Source: Chitinophagales bacterium (GTDB taxonomy: Bacteria > Bacteroidota > Bacteroidia > Chitinophagales > Chitinophagaceae). From it: DNA of 64,000 bases. The DNA lies in the NCBI GenBank assembly GCA_013298665.1, contig JAAFIK010000003.1, positions 128,641-192,640 on the forward strand, in the 5' to 3' direction. The translations under genes were made by a program, and so were the position numbers. Under the pieces are notes generated by a model that saw only the letters and a list, made by a program, of their open reading frames with translations, was not told the DNA's origin and made no database searches. This document shows positions 30,901 through 37,639 of this stretch, one piece after another; positions within the stretch are counted from its first letter, which is position 1, and every line of letters begins with the position of its first letter.

Positions 30901-30917
30901 TAAAAATGTATGCTCAT
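24942..30917 (-). CDS. Giant PKD-repeat adhesin with T9SS type B sorting domain (1991 aa)
   Basis: Signal peptide (IAFLLGLLTAGITTRAQ), then an N-terminal beta domain, many PKD and Ig-like repeats (motifs such as VTFINTSTTG, YEWIWGDGGTNTTATNATH, SYSVKLVVTNSAGCRD), and a C-terminal gliding-motility-associated/T9SS type B domain: FVPNAFYPNSQKYELRSFLP, LQVFDGLGKLLFETTALD, GWDGKYKGQDMPQDAYLWVI. The type B tail directs export through the type IX system. SprB-type proteins move along the cell surface in gliding or act as adhesins; which applies here is unknown. PKD repeats in the middle alternate with less conserved 80-90-residue units rich in Thr/Ser/Gly. The PorP/SprF gene follows at once. Confidence 0.93.
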   Translation of the reverse strand: MSIHFYRIAFLLGLLTAGITTRAQTITIDNANFAAGDYGPGSDIAIPIRLNGCFNRNNRFDLSLSDASGNFPGTVIGQFTGFFTPFVNGRIPAATPQGTQYRIRITSTSPAVSVTSAPITIVAGAGTANDLVGPDILASVPEKVFGKCDMTENPFEIVLQSNGAANNFSHRLVDSLGNTVSTTTNGNQVTFNVLLGNYYTFFATLMSGGTKSVKAYLVLASASNLNLGSQGTGSQLCLPQSKTYTVESTYKLNYPGCIYTVEWGDGSPIDSLTQCELSVNNGEIKHFYTTSSCGQPPIPGTPPIYNAFRVTIKASNKYCSNFEPFTGYPKVFQKPVAAFTNPQYICLNTRVTFINTSTTGLSAPGNAVTCNDAGVRYKWYVNGSLIINAPRNLDTIFNTVGNYTIRLVVENNPCVSEITHIVCVEPRPVVEYFLNGADSIALCTGDTVFTDNQSSANNCRENKWKWRVCYYSTGLDVNPNSGIYTIVPNDSAYEPYFIFHQPGIYIVHLGVTNSCGTFVKDVKKIVNITGSATVTFPPDTGYCTKDVTIDFGTNPLHKPNYNANQGNQSYTWTVTGGGHNFTGGTGPNDRYPIIRFQDYGLYTITLVYVNNCGTKTVVHRIRFSEKVTADAGPDTLSFCASPDNLNLTATVTGPAGTLLWTSSGTGSFTPGNAAATVYTLSAADKAAGSFKLRFSATPTTPSACAAATDSILVLLSGNNTGRDSSLSICSNTRITYTPVSSTPGSSFQWTSQVTTGTATGNTSPGSGTISDALVNTGITDAIITYTIIPSSGTCAGDTFRLTVTVKPRAAITATVVKDSICSGSTAAIQLTSNITPTLFSWTAAQVSGTASGFSNGSNQAVTAINPLLVNTTTGSAVVEYRIWGSTNGCSSDTLIRRITVLPGVAAARAGNDTTLCNAIEFTLQGTSPAVGSGTWREIPAATVTITNPAQANSTITGLVAGQTYSFEWTVTGTAGVCTPTRDTVTINNLPPLSGNSINPPTQAICINNTAAITGSLPTGGSGSFTYVWLSSTDNITYTPLTPAPLLPNQQITVSPTTSTWYKRVIRSGACSDTSTAVQVTVNGSISNNTLPANREICTGTTAGIISGSPPQGGGGGYTYSWEQSSNGQAPWTIISGAIGADYDPGVLTQSACYRRNVTTATCGSNQPQPSNVLCITVRPDARAIFTARDTLLCAGAVLDTTITVTPFSGNGLYSWYADGVPLGTPNTTGAFPGYTMALAGDTVDIRLDVQSAFGCRPDSKTIRLITTRNVVPAFTKSVSVGCGPLSVSFTNTSSVLDGTVSFTWLFGNGQTSISTQPGTILFNPNPLPRDTTYHIILRADNGCSIVEYRDSIRVLSKPRAGFTPTATRGCSTFTPSITNGSSLNSSLFYWNYGYGSSFVTANRDTILKPVYITNTIDTFKLRLIAENVCGRDTAVTDIIVSPRTIEAAITVSGTSQETCAPGVVNFLNASIGAAFIIWNYGDGSPLDTTLNLPGNFYHTYVNAGTYFPKIRFVNDCTDTMVTRQVVVYATPKAQFTLNAVKICTGDSIRTTNTSLNANAYEWIWGDGGTNTTATNATHTFTQAGFFTVQLVAKKLGNTGLLCMDTAAIVVEVVARIPAQIILTNTAPLCAPGYTLSVTAPGTTAAGSIQWTFFDPALPGGQFTASGSTAAYQYQQPGSYSVKLVVTNSAGCRDSVTRVFTLFPKPKTILQPDTIQTCNTDTTIRLIARSDYTGPGTLAYSWRINGVIVGTGNPYFHRFTVPPGSSQPVVFTIEAIASAVTNCGDTSASASFTVLPSPRPKITVSPGFVIRQPERQFTFSDSTAANINKTWLWTMGDGVSRSGRQVTHPYGNTGSFLVRLLLTDFETGCRGRDSVRVTIEKVDGTLFVPNAFYPNSQKYELRSFLPKGKGLLRYQLQVFDGLGKLLFETTALDADGRPSEGWDGKYKGQDMPQDAYLWVIRVADFRNGTQWDGMQYNGDLKPRSSGTVTLFR

Positions 30918-31537
30918 AAGCTTTTGTGTTGTAGTATGGTTTAGGGTTATGGTTATTGCTAATTACCCTTGCCCCCGGCATATCGTATAACCAGCGGTTA
31001 AAAGTACCGGTATCGGTATTGGCGGCATGTCCCCCGGAGATGGACATGGGGTATAGCACTCCTCTTAAGGTTGTCATGGTATAACCTGTTTGTTACTGTA
31101 AAGCCGTATATCCCGTTTGTTGAAGTAGTTATGCGGTGTGGTTCATACTGGTTAAGGGCATTGTTCCAATGATGGCATAAAGATAGGATGTAAATGTATA
31201 AGCCGGGAGGGGAAAAACCCGGTATTTTGATAAATTAATACTGGAACTACAGGCGTAAGCGGTAGTTTTCCGGAGTAACCGGCCTCAGCATGATGGCTTC
31301 GTGTCTTTGGTGGGGTTTGTACGCGCGAAACGCTGTATGACTTATAATACTATCATTGCAGCGAATAACATCCCCAATCCTGAAGGGCGGGATGGTGATA
31401 TAGAAAATACAAGGTGATGCGGGGGATGACTCCGGAATATCTGTCTGCTATAATTTTAGTGAGGGGATAGCCGAAGCACTATGCTAAGTCAATTGGTTGC
31501 AAAATCACATTGCCCCCGAGGCTTATCCTGCAACCGG
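30918..31537. other. Intergenic region, 620 bp
   Basis: I see no credible gene and no exact TANNTTTG box on the minus strand for the adhesin operon. A weak hairpin (CCGGG to CCCGG near 31203-31222) is present. Any promoter of the adhesin operon should lie in the first 200 bases. Confidence 0.4.
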
Positions 31538-32092
31538 TTAATTGGAATATTCAGCATCAAACCTGCCATCGGTAATGGTTACACTGATACCTGCAGCGTC
31601 TTTGGCTGTAAAATAGAATCGCCCCGAAACGATTTTATTGAGGGTATCCAGTCTCGTTATGCTAAGTTTACCCGATGTCGCAAAATAGTTTTTATTCGCG
31701 CTTGCATTGCGGTAAACAATACCATCGCAGGGGTAAATACCGTTGCAATTTATGGTGTGTACCAGATTGTATTCGCCGGTACTGAAAACCCGTAATGTAT
31801 TGATAACAACATCACCCGCATGGTCTGATGAGTAGCGGGCATCAATACCACTGACGGATAAAAAGCCAGCCGGGTAATTGGGTGTTGAGTCCCTGAAATA
31901 ATTAACACTGAGTGGTTTGACCAGTCCCAACAGGGTTGTACTGGCAATAAAGGGCTTATCGTTCACGTAACAGCCAAAGGTGTTTTTTCCTTCCTGTGTT
32001 TCTTCGGGAAAGACAATCGGGTCTGGTTTGTTTTTTTTACAGGAAAGGGTAACAATTGTACACAATACCAATGCAAATATTATTCTTTTCAT
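31538..32092 (-). CDS. Lipoprotein of unknown function (184 aa)
   Basis: Started at MKRIIFALVLCTIVTLSCKK (32092) rather than the track's MPCRC, because this gives a clean lipobox (TLSC) with CKK, typical of surface-exposed Bacteroidota lipoproteins. The mature part (NTFGCYVNDKPFIASTTLLG) matches the common layout of DUF6252-like lipoproteins, in which 'FGCYVNDKPF' opens a beta-sandwich. Later segments (GKLSITRLDTLNKIVSGRFYF, GISVTITDGRFDAEYSN) support this: such proteins end in a 'GRFD' strand. The function of the family is unknown. It stands alone between the adhesin operon and the membrane protein gene. Confidence 0.75.
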   Translation of the reverse strand: MKRIIFALVLCTIVTLSCKKNKPDPIVFPEETQEGKNTFGCYVNDKPFIASTTLLGLVKPLSVNYFRDSTPNYPAGFLSVSGIDARYSSDHAGDVVINTLRVFSTGEYNLVHTINCNGIYPCDGIVYRNASANKNYFATSGKLSITRLDTLNKIVSGRFYFTAKDAAGISVTITDGRFDAEYSN

Positions 32093-32172
32093 AACGGATG
32101 GTTTATATTTTATCACAGGTGCCATACACCTGCACGGCATCGTAATACCACCAGACTATAGGTACCCCGCTG

Positions 32173-32180
32173 CAAAGCTA
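32173..32180 (-). promoter_or_regulatory. Putative -7 element for the lipoprotein gene
   Basis: CAAAGCTA on the plus strand reads TAGCTTTG on the minus strand, an exact TANNTTTG match about 80 bases upstream of the lipoprotein ATG. No clear -33 box. Confidence 0.4.
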
Positions 32181-32348
32181 AAGCGAAAAGGAGTGGTGGA
32201 GCAGTGAAATTTATGAGCGGTTAGATGCGGATAGCTAAACCTTTTTCTGTTGAATGAATCTCGTCTCGCTTCTGCAAATACGTAAACACCTGAGTGTATG
32301 CCTGGGCAATGGCAATACTGTTATATATCCACCCAGACTGATACTGCT

Positions 32349-33059
32349 TTATTTCAAGCCGTATTCCTTCTTAATGAATCCGGCAATATCCTTACCTTTT
32401 TCATGTAAAACTGTTAAGCGTTGACGCAGCCCGGTAAGATTGATTTTCCAGAAAAACCTGTTCGCATAGGCTTCATTTAACAATGTCTTACCCTTTTCAG
32501 GAAGGGGTACCGGTTGCGCAGATGTTTTATTGAGTTGGATGAAATCAAACACCTGGTTAAACAAACTGTTGTTTGCGGCAATGGTATTCATGTTTTCCTG
32601 TGTTACGGAAAGCAAACGTACCACCTGATCGTATTCCATTATTTTATCTGAAACCGCCTTGTTGCGTATGATCCTCAAGGCGCCACTGCTCTTCAATTGC
32701 TGGATCGTTCTGTCGTTCTGTACAAAATCGGGAAACCCGACTGTTGTGAGCCAGTATTGATAGGCCTTGTTGGAATTTTGCTGGATATCGCCGGAAGATA
32801 AGGCTGCTAACAAGCTGTCTGTTTTGCTGATCCTGCTGCTGATCTCTATCACCAGTTTGTCTGTCTGCACAATGTCTGCCTGTATATCCTCAACAATCGA
32901 ATGGATATATTCTTCTTCCCGGTGGTTTTCAATCATGTGTTCAAGCCGCCATTCTGCAAGAAAACCGCAAAAGACGGCCAGGAATAACATCAGAAATTCC
33001 CATACATAAGATTTCCAATTCTTTTTTCCCCCGTGGTGTGCGTGATGATGAACTTCCAT
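32349..33059 (-). CDS. His-rich single-pass membrane protein, DUF6090-like
   Basis: 236 residues. A short His-rich head (MEVHHHAHHGGKK) is followed by one transmembrane helix (YVWEFLMLFLAVFCGFLAEW) and a long, mostly helical soluble part with the motif ENHREEEYIHSIVEDIQADI. This layout (HHHAH, WEFLMLFLAVFCGFLAE, then E-R-E-YI-S) is a recurrent Bacteroidota family whose function is not known. The helical part (residues 40-236) may form a coiled coil on the far side of the inner membrane. The His cluster could bind metal, which is a guess. It is on the same strand as the DUF2490 and TerC genes, 126 bp away. Confidence 0.75.
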   Translation of the reverse strand: MEVHHHAHHGGKKNWKSYVWEFLMLFLAVFCGFLAEWRLEHMIENHREEEYIHSIVEDIQADIVQTDKLVIEISSRISKTDSLLAALSSGDIQQNSNKAYQYWLTTVGFPDFVQNDRTIQQLKSSGALRIIRNKAVSDKIMEYDQVVRLLSVTQENMNTIAANNSLFNQVFDFIQLNKTSAQPVPLPEKGKTLLNEAYANRFFWKINLTGLRQRLTVLHEKGKDIAGFIKKEYGLK

Positions 33060-33119
33060 GTCTGAATGTTACTTATTGTTTTAATACGGATAAAATATCC
33101 GGATTATTGAAACGGTTGC

Positions 33120-33127
33120 CAAAAATA
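33120..33127 (-). promoter_or_regulatory. Putative -7 element for the His-rich membrane protein gene
   Basis: CAAAAATA on the plus strand reads TATTTTTG on the minus strand, an exact TANNTTTG match about 60 bases before the ATG at 33059. Confidence 0.4.
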
Positions 33128-33185
33128 AGGACAAAATGTTGTACGTATTGCTGAAACAGCAGGTTTAAGTATGATGCGCATCCGG

Positions 33186-33902
33186 TTAATTGTCCTTTAT
33201 ATCAGTATCAATACCCCTGTTAACGGGTTGTTTCCTGAATAGTTCTATAAAAAAACCAAGCTGGAGAAAATCGCGACCTGTTTCATCATTGATTTTATAG
33301 TCAAATTGGTGCAAATAGCCTATTTGTAAAGTGGTTGCCCCGGAAGGCTTGTAGTTGAAGGCCAATAGAAACCTGTTTCTTTCAAAATAAGGCTCTTTAT
33401 CTGTAAAAAAAAGTTCATTACTGGCATTGATTTGACAGGGCTTGTACCCATTGCGCTCTTTCCCGAATGGATAAGCTGCGCCAAGCCTGTAACGAAAACG
33501 GTTCCGATAGCCATTGCTGGTAAACCTGAACTCTACCCTGTATCGTTGTTCTATTTTCAATCTGCCAACGGATTGAAACAAAGTAACCTGGGGCCATATC
33601 CTGAATTCATTATTATTCTTTGGCAACACAAAATCTCCACCTTCTTTATAGGTCTGGTAACTACCGGCGCCCAGCGTTAACGCGGTGTTTTTATGGATTT
33701 TGAAGTTGATGCCACCCTTGTATTCGTAATAATGAAAATCGTTGTAAAATTTCAGCGACCGTAACTGTATTTCTCCAAACAAACTCCATTTGTCATTAAC
33801 CACATATTTTATATTCAGGATATTCCAGCTCCCGGTACCTGTAGTTTGTGCACGGGCTAAAAGGGTACTAAAGAACAGGGGGAGTATTAAGCATTTACGC
33901 AT
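33186..33902 (-). CDS. DUF2490-like outer-membrane beta-barrel protein
   Basis: 238 residues with a signal peptide (LILPLFFSTLLARAQ) and alternating amphipathic strands rich in aromatics (KWSLFGEIQLRSLKFYNDFHY, RLKIEQRYRVEFRF, NRFRYRLGAAYPF, TTLQIGYLHQFDY), ending in FLQLGFFIELF. This is the DUF2490 pattern: a small outer-membrane barrel, often thought to be porin-like, with no assigned substrate. Its start overlaps the stop of the upstream terC gene by 8 bp, so translation is probably coupled. A short hydrophilic tail follows the last strand. Confidence 0.85.
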   Translation of the reverse strand: MRKCLILPLFFSTLLARAQTTGTGSWNILNIKYVVNDKWSLFGEIQLRSLKFYNDFHYYEYKGGINFKIHKNTALTLGAGSYQTYKEGGDFVLPKNNNEFRIWPQVTLFQSVGRLKIEQRYRVEFRFTSNGYRNRFRYRLGAAYPFGKERNGYKPCQINASNELFFTDKEPYFERNRFLLAFNYKPSGATTLQIGYLHQFDYKINDETGRDFLQLGFFIELFRKQPVNRGIDTDIKDN

Positions 33903-34590
33903 CTTTCTTTAATGTTTTCATTTGAATAACATCAACCAGGAACGCAAATGCCATGGAGAAATAGATGTATCCTTTAGGGATTTCAACATGGAATCCCTCG
34001 GCCAGCAGCGATACACCAATCATCATCAGGAAACACAATGCCAGTATTTTAAAGGATGGGTGTTTCCTGATAAACCCGCTGATTGGCTTTGATGCGAACA
34101 GCATAATAAATACCGTTACGATTACTGCGGTGTACATCACCCAGAGTTGCTGAACCATACCCACGGCGGTAATAATTGAATCTATGGAGAATACCAGGTC
34201 CAGTATAATGACCTCTGTAAGCAATTTTTTAAAACTGCCCCGGGATGGGATCTTTGGTGTGCCTTCTTTATTGATTTCCGTTTTATGGTAAATCTCTTTC
34301 GTGCTTTTGTAGATTAAAAACAGTCCGCCCAGGATCAGGATAAGTCCTTTGCCCGAAAAATCGGTTTCAAGGAGCCTGAACAAGGGTTGATCTAATTTCA
34401 AAATCCATGAAATAAAGGCCAGCAGGCATAGGCGCATAACCATCGCTAAACCAATCCCCCAATACCTTAGCTTGTTTCGCTGGTTTTCAGGCAATTTGTC
34501 TGCCAGAATGGAGATAAAGATAATGTTGTCAATGCCAAGGATTACTTCAAGTGCGATTAGTGAAAGGAGAGGGACGATTGCTGCTGTCAT
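33895..34590 (-). CDS. TerC family integral membrane protein
   Basis: 231 residues with about seven transmembrane helices. Family motifs are LEVILGIDNIIFISILADKLP (acidic LGIDN in helix 1), FLIYKSTKEIYHK and LVFSIDSIITAVGM (second acidic motif FSIDS), with GFHVEIPKGYIYFSMAFA near the end. TerC proteins are linked to tellurite resistance and, in better-studied cases, to manganese export; the paired Asp motifs probably bind the metal. It is the first gene of a two-gene unit with the DUF2490 barrel. A -7 box lies about 45 bases upstream, beyond which sits the A/T-tract repeat array. Confidence 0.93.
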   Translation of the reverse strand: MTAAIVPLLSLIALEVILGIDNIIFISILADKLPENQRNKLRYWGIGLAMVMRLCLLAFISWILKLDQPLFRLLETDFSGKGLILILGGLFLIYKSTKEIYHKTEINKEGTPKIPSRGSFKKLLTEVIILDLVFSIDSIITAVGMVQQLWVMYTAVIVTVFIMLFASKPISGFIRKHPSFKILALCFLMMIGVSLLAEGFHVEIPKGYIYFSMAFAFLVDVIQMKTLKKDA

Positions 34591-34631
34591 GATTACGTTT
34601 TATGTGCTTTGCGGATGATAAGCCGGTGGAA

Positions 34632-34639
34632 CAAAATTA
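34632..34639 (-). promoter_or_regulatory. Putative -7 element for terC
   Basis: CAAAATTA on the plus strand reads TAATTTTG on the minus strand, an exact TANNTTTG match. It would give a leader of about 35-40 bases. No clear -33 box. Confidence 0.5.
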
Positions 34640-34910
34640 ATGATTGATTGTTTAGCCGGTGTATATAAAATATTGGTTGCCGGGTCACGCTTTTGCCGGT
34701 AACTACCGGTGGATTACAGCCTGCTCAGATTGCCGGTAATCCTCCACCGAAAGAGGGGTTTTCTCCTTCAATGAGGGCCAATGTCATCGTCAATGCACCT
34801 GAATATGCAGGGATCTGCTGCTGCCATACCCATTTTAAACCACCCTGCCCCAATATCCCCAATCTGCTGTAACCCGCTAAAACCGGGCTTTTAAATGTAT
34901 ATTTTCAAAA

Positions 34911-35243
34911 ACAAGGACGTTTTTGAAAAAAACAAGGACGAAATTTTGAAAGACAAGGACGTTTTGAAAAAAGCAAGGACAAAATTTCAAAAGACAAGGA
35001 CGTTTTTGAAAAAAGCAAGGACAAAATTTCAAAAAACAAGGACGTTTTGGAAAAAAACTAGGATAAAATTTCAAAAAGTAAGGACGTTTTGAAAAAAACA
35101 GGGACAAAATTTCAAAAAACAAGGACGTTTTGGGAAAAAACAGGAACAAAATTTCAAAAAGTAAGGACGTTTTGAAAAAGAACAAGGACAAAATTTCAAA
35201 AAAAAAGGATGGTTTTAAAAAAACAGGGGCAAAACTTCAAAGG
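34911..35243. repeat. Eight tandem repeats of 41-42 bp with A/T tracts
   Basis: Units start at about 34911, 34953, 34994, 35036, 35078, 35119, 35161 and 35203. Each is two related 21-bp halves: AAGGACGTTTTGAAAA and AAGGACAAAATTTCAAAA types. Unit lengths are 42, 41, 42, 42, 41, 42, 42 and 41 bp, and the last unit is degenerate. The array lies between the ispE stop and the terC promoter, outside both genes. Two short ORFs crossing it are products of the periodicity. Confidence 0.95.
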
Positions 35244-35273
35244 AGGGAGGTTTGCAGAGGGAACAGTGATGGG

Positions 35274-36107
35274 TTACACCTGCAAGTCGGCTTGCCAGTG
35301 TACAAAATAGTGTCCGGGCCATTCGTTGACGGGTGGAGGGCTGTTTTTGCTGAACAGTCCATATACCGTGCTGCCGCTTCCGCTCATACTGGCATACACT
35401 GCCCCCTGTGCATAGAGCCAGGTTTTCAGCGCAGCAATTTCGGGATGTGCGGCAAAAACGGGGACTTCAAAGTCATTCCTGAGTAAGGTTACCCATGTGG
35501 TTACCGGTGCAGCAATGGCTTCTTGTACGGAGTGCCGGTGCGCAGGAGATTGCAATTGGGAAAAGGCCCAGCCGGTATTGATATGGATGCCGGGGTTGAT
35601 GAGTAGTAAGCTGTAATCATTCAGTTGAAAGGTTGCCGGGGTTAATACCTCACCACGGCCGGTGGCAAAACAGGGGGCATCCTGTATAAAAAAAGGGCAG
35701 TCACTCCCGAGCTTGATGGCGTACTGCATCAATTGATCGGTAGTGAGTGCAAGGGTATACAGGCTGTTGAGGAGGCGGAGTGCAAAAGCGCCATCGGCGG
35801 AGCCACCGCCCAGTCCTGCGCCTACGGGTATTGCTTTATGAAGATGTATATCTGCCGGAGGTAGTGCGGGGAAGTCTTTTTTGAGCAGGTGCCAGGCTTT
35901 TACACAGAGGTTCTGCTCCGGGGTGGCGCCCGTGGCTATTCCTGTACCGGTAAAGGAGACATCGGTAAGTGCCGGCGCCGGGAGCATCTCAAGCGCATCG
36001 TGGATGGCAATGGGGTAAAACACTGTTTCCAGGTTATGAAAACCATCAGGGCGTTTGTGCAGGATCTGCAGCCCGAGGTTGATCTTGCAATGGGGGAAAA
36101 CAATCAT
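35274..36107 (-). CDS. ispE: 4-diphosphocytidyl-2-C-methyl-D-erythritol kinase
   Basis: 277 residues, normal for IspE, the ATP-dependent kinase of the MEP (non-mevalonate) isoprenoid pathway that phosphorylates CDP-methylerythritol. FPHCKINLGLQILHKRPDGFH is the family opening (K-I-N-L-x-L). PVGAGLGGGSADGA is the GHMP kinase ATP loop, and ASMSGSGSTVYGLF is the third GHMP motif. LGSDCPFFIQDAPCFATGRGE is also typical. Cytoplasmic. It begins 45 bp after the bifunctional nuclease stop on the same strand and is probably co-transcribed with it. A tandem repeat array starts within about 30 bp of its stop. Confidence 0.95.
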   Translation of the reverse strand: MIVFPHCKINLGLQILHKRPDGFHNLETVFYPIAIHDALEMLPAPALTDVSFTGTGIATGATPEQNLCVKAWHLLKKDFPALPPADIHLHKAIPVGAGLGGGSADGAFALRLLNSLYTLALTTDQLMQYAIKLGSDCPFFIQDAPCFATGRGEVLTPATFQLNDYSLLLINPGIHINTGWAFSQLQSPAHRHSVQEAIAAPVTTWVTLLRNDFEVPVFAAHPEIAALKTWLYAQGAVYASMSGSGSTVYGLFSKNSPPPVNEWPGHYFVHWQADLQV

Positions 36108-36152
36108 GCGCCTGTATTGGAGTGTATGATAAAATACTGCGGGATGGGTGGG

Positions 36153-36734
36153 CTATTTACCCCGGCTCTTGATCTCATCACGGATGGCAATGGCACGGAT
36201 ATAATCCTCCTGCTCCAGCACATCGGTGAGCAGGGTATTGAGTTCCTGCAGCGAAAGGTTCCTGAGGTCGTCACGGTTACCCGGATCAGTAGTGGTGGTG
36301 GTAGCTTTTTTCTTTTTACCATCATCTTCCATGAGTATGCCTGCCTGTTCGAGGATATTATCGTAGGTAAAGATGGGACAACCAAAGCGAACAGCCAGTG
36401 CAAGGGCATCTGATGTACGGCTGTCGATCTCTACGGTATCGCTGTCACTGCTGCAAACAAGTTTGCTGTAAAAGATACCCTCCTGAAGATCGTTGATCAC
36501 GATTTCGATCAGTTCAACGCTGAAGGCCAGCATAAAGTTCTTCATCAGGTCGTGCGTAAGCGGGCGACTGGGCTGCATACGCTCAAGCGCCACTGCAATG
36601 GCCTGTGCCTCAAAACCACCAATCACGATCGGGAGCCTGCGCAGTCCGTTCACCTCACCCAATACTACGGCATAAGAATGTGTTTGTGTAATGCTGTGCG
36701 AGAGTGCCACTATTTCCAGTTCTATTTTCTTCAT
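36153..36734 (-). CDS. Bifunctional nuclease family protein (BFN/DUF151) with UVR tail
   Basis: 193 residues. The N-terminal ~130 residues are the BFN/DUF151 domain: LPIVIGGFEAQAIAVALERM, RPLTHDLMKNFM, and DSRTSDALALAVRFGCPIFT, all conserved in this family. A linker with Lys and Thr runs (KKKKATTTTT) leads to a C-terminal UvrB/UvrC-like motif (LQELNTLLTDVLEQEDYIRAIAIRDEI). BFN proteins from plants show RNase/DNase activity; the bacterial role is not settled. The UVR tail suggests a protein interaction surface. It lies upstream of ispE on the same strand. Confidence 0.93.
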   Translation of the reverse strand: MKKIELEIVALSHSITQTHSYAVVLGEVNGLRRLPIVIGGFEAQAIAVALERMQPSRPLTHDLMKNFMLAFSVELIEIVINDLQEGIFYSKLVCSSDSDTVEIDSRTSDALALAVRFGCPIFTYDNILEQAGILMEDDGKKKKATTTTTDPGNRDDLRNLSLQELNTLLTDVLEQEDYIRAIAIRDEIKSRGK

Positions 36735-36780
36735 GATTACCGCATTTCCCCGGGGGGCTTCTGTGTATTTTTATGAACGA

Positions 36781-36788
36781 CAAATATA
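36781..36788 (-). promoter_or_regulatory. Promoter element for the bifunctional nuclease-ispE unit
   Basis: CAAATATA reads TATATTTG on the minus strand, an exact TANNTTTG match about 47 bases before the ATG. A CAA (TTG) lies upstream at about 17 or 22 bases rather than the ideal 19. Confidence 0.5.
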
Positions 36789-36823
36789 TCAATTAATGTT
36801 TATCCCAACACAAGGCCCTGCGT

Positions 36824-37630
36824 TTAATTTTGGGACCGGGTTGCCGCTGGTGGATTCTTACGTGCCGGGGAGGATGGGGCTTTTTTTGCGCCTTTTCCGG
36901 GGCGGCGACGGAGCAATGCAGATTTTTCAATAACTGCGTTGGTCTTCACCAGCGAACTGTCGATCGTCTTAAAGGCTGCCATCAGGGAGTCCATTTTTTT
37001 CTGAAGACTGGCTTCATCAATGATGGTATAACCGGTTGGTACTGCCACCAGTGAAGTGTCATCGGTACCCGCCTCAATTTGTATAGCAAAAAGATCGGGA
37101 ACTTCCGATTTGGGGTTACCGGGTATGGACATGGCTTCGAGCAATACTTTTTTAAAAGCAAATCCTGCGGCCTGGTCGTTGAATTGGAGGGAATCGGGAA
37201 TGGTGAGGTAAAGACTGTCGGCGTACCAGATATACCCCATCAGTTCCTGTCCGGAGAAAAAGGAATACCTGCTGGCGCGCTGTCCGAGTATGGTGCGGGA
37301 AAATCCGCTATCGGCCACCAGTTGCCGCTTAGCCTTCTGCTTATACGTAAAACGGGTTTGCATCGCTTTCTGCTGAAATGGCAGTATGGTATAGCTGTAC
37401 CCTTGCTGCCACTGGTGAACAAGGCTTACACTGATGGGTACATTTTCCTTAGGACTGCTGCCGGAAACATTCATCCTGATGCCATTGCTGGCATAACTGA
37501 TGTCGAAATTGAGCCAGGTGGTATCGTTTTTTGCTGAAAGACCGGTGTACATGATTTTACCTGTAAAAGGCTGCTGGCCTTTTGCAGGAACAGTGCAGAA
37601 GAGCAACAGGGGAATACATAATCTTAACAT
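36824..37630 (-). CDS. GLPGLI/DUF4412-like secreted protein with basic tail, copy 2
   Basis: 268 residues. A signal peptide (LCIPLLLFCTVPAKGQ) is followed by QPFTGKIMYTGL, beta-rich repeats about membrane or envelope material, IVADS-type motifs and PTGYTIID near the end. The order 'FTGxIxYT ... ADSLYL ... VPTGYT' is shared with the gene just upstream (37640-38452), so the two are tandem paralogues. The last 30 residues are rich in Arg, Lys, Pro and Ala (RRRPGKGAKKAPSSPARK), probably unstructured and perhaps binding an acidic surface. Function unknown; family placement rests on the general pattern and is moderate. Confidence 0.6.
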   Translation of the reverse strand: MLRLCIPLLLFCTVPAKGQQPFTGKIMYTGLSAKNDTTWLNFDISYASNGIRMNVSGSSPKENVPISVSLVHQWQQGYSYTILPFQQKAMQTRFTYKQKAKRQLVADSGFSRTILGQRASRYSFFSGQELMGYIWYADSLYLTIPDSLQFNDQAAGFAFKKVLLEAMSIPGNPKSEVPDLFAIQIEAGTDDTSLVAVPTGYTIIDEASLQKKMDSLMAAFKTIDSSLVKTNAVIEKSALLRRRPGKGAKKAPSSPARKNPPAATRSQN

Positions 37631-37639
37631 GCGTATCTC

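Noticed and set aside
34877-35191. Minus-strand 104-aa and plus-strand 65-aa ORFs across the tandem repeat
   Set aside because: Both are open only because 42 bp is a multiple of three; low complexity, TTG start on the minus strand, no signal of coding.
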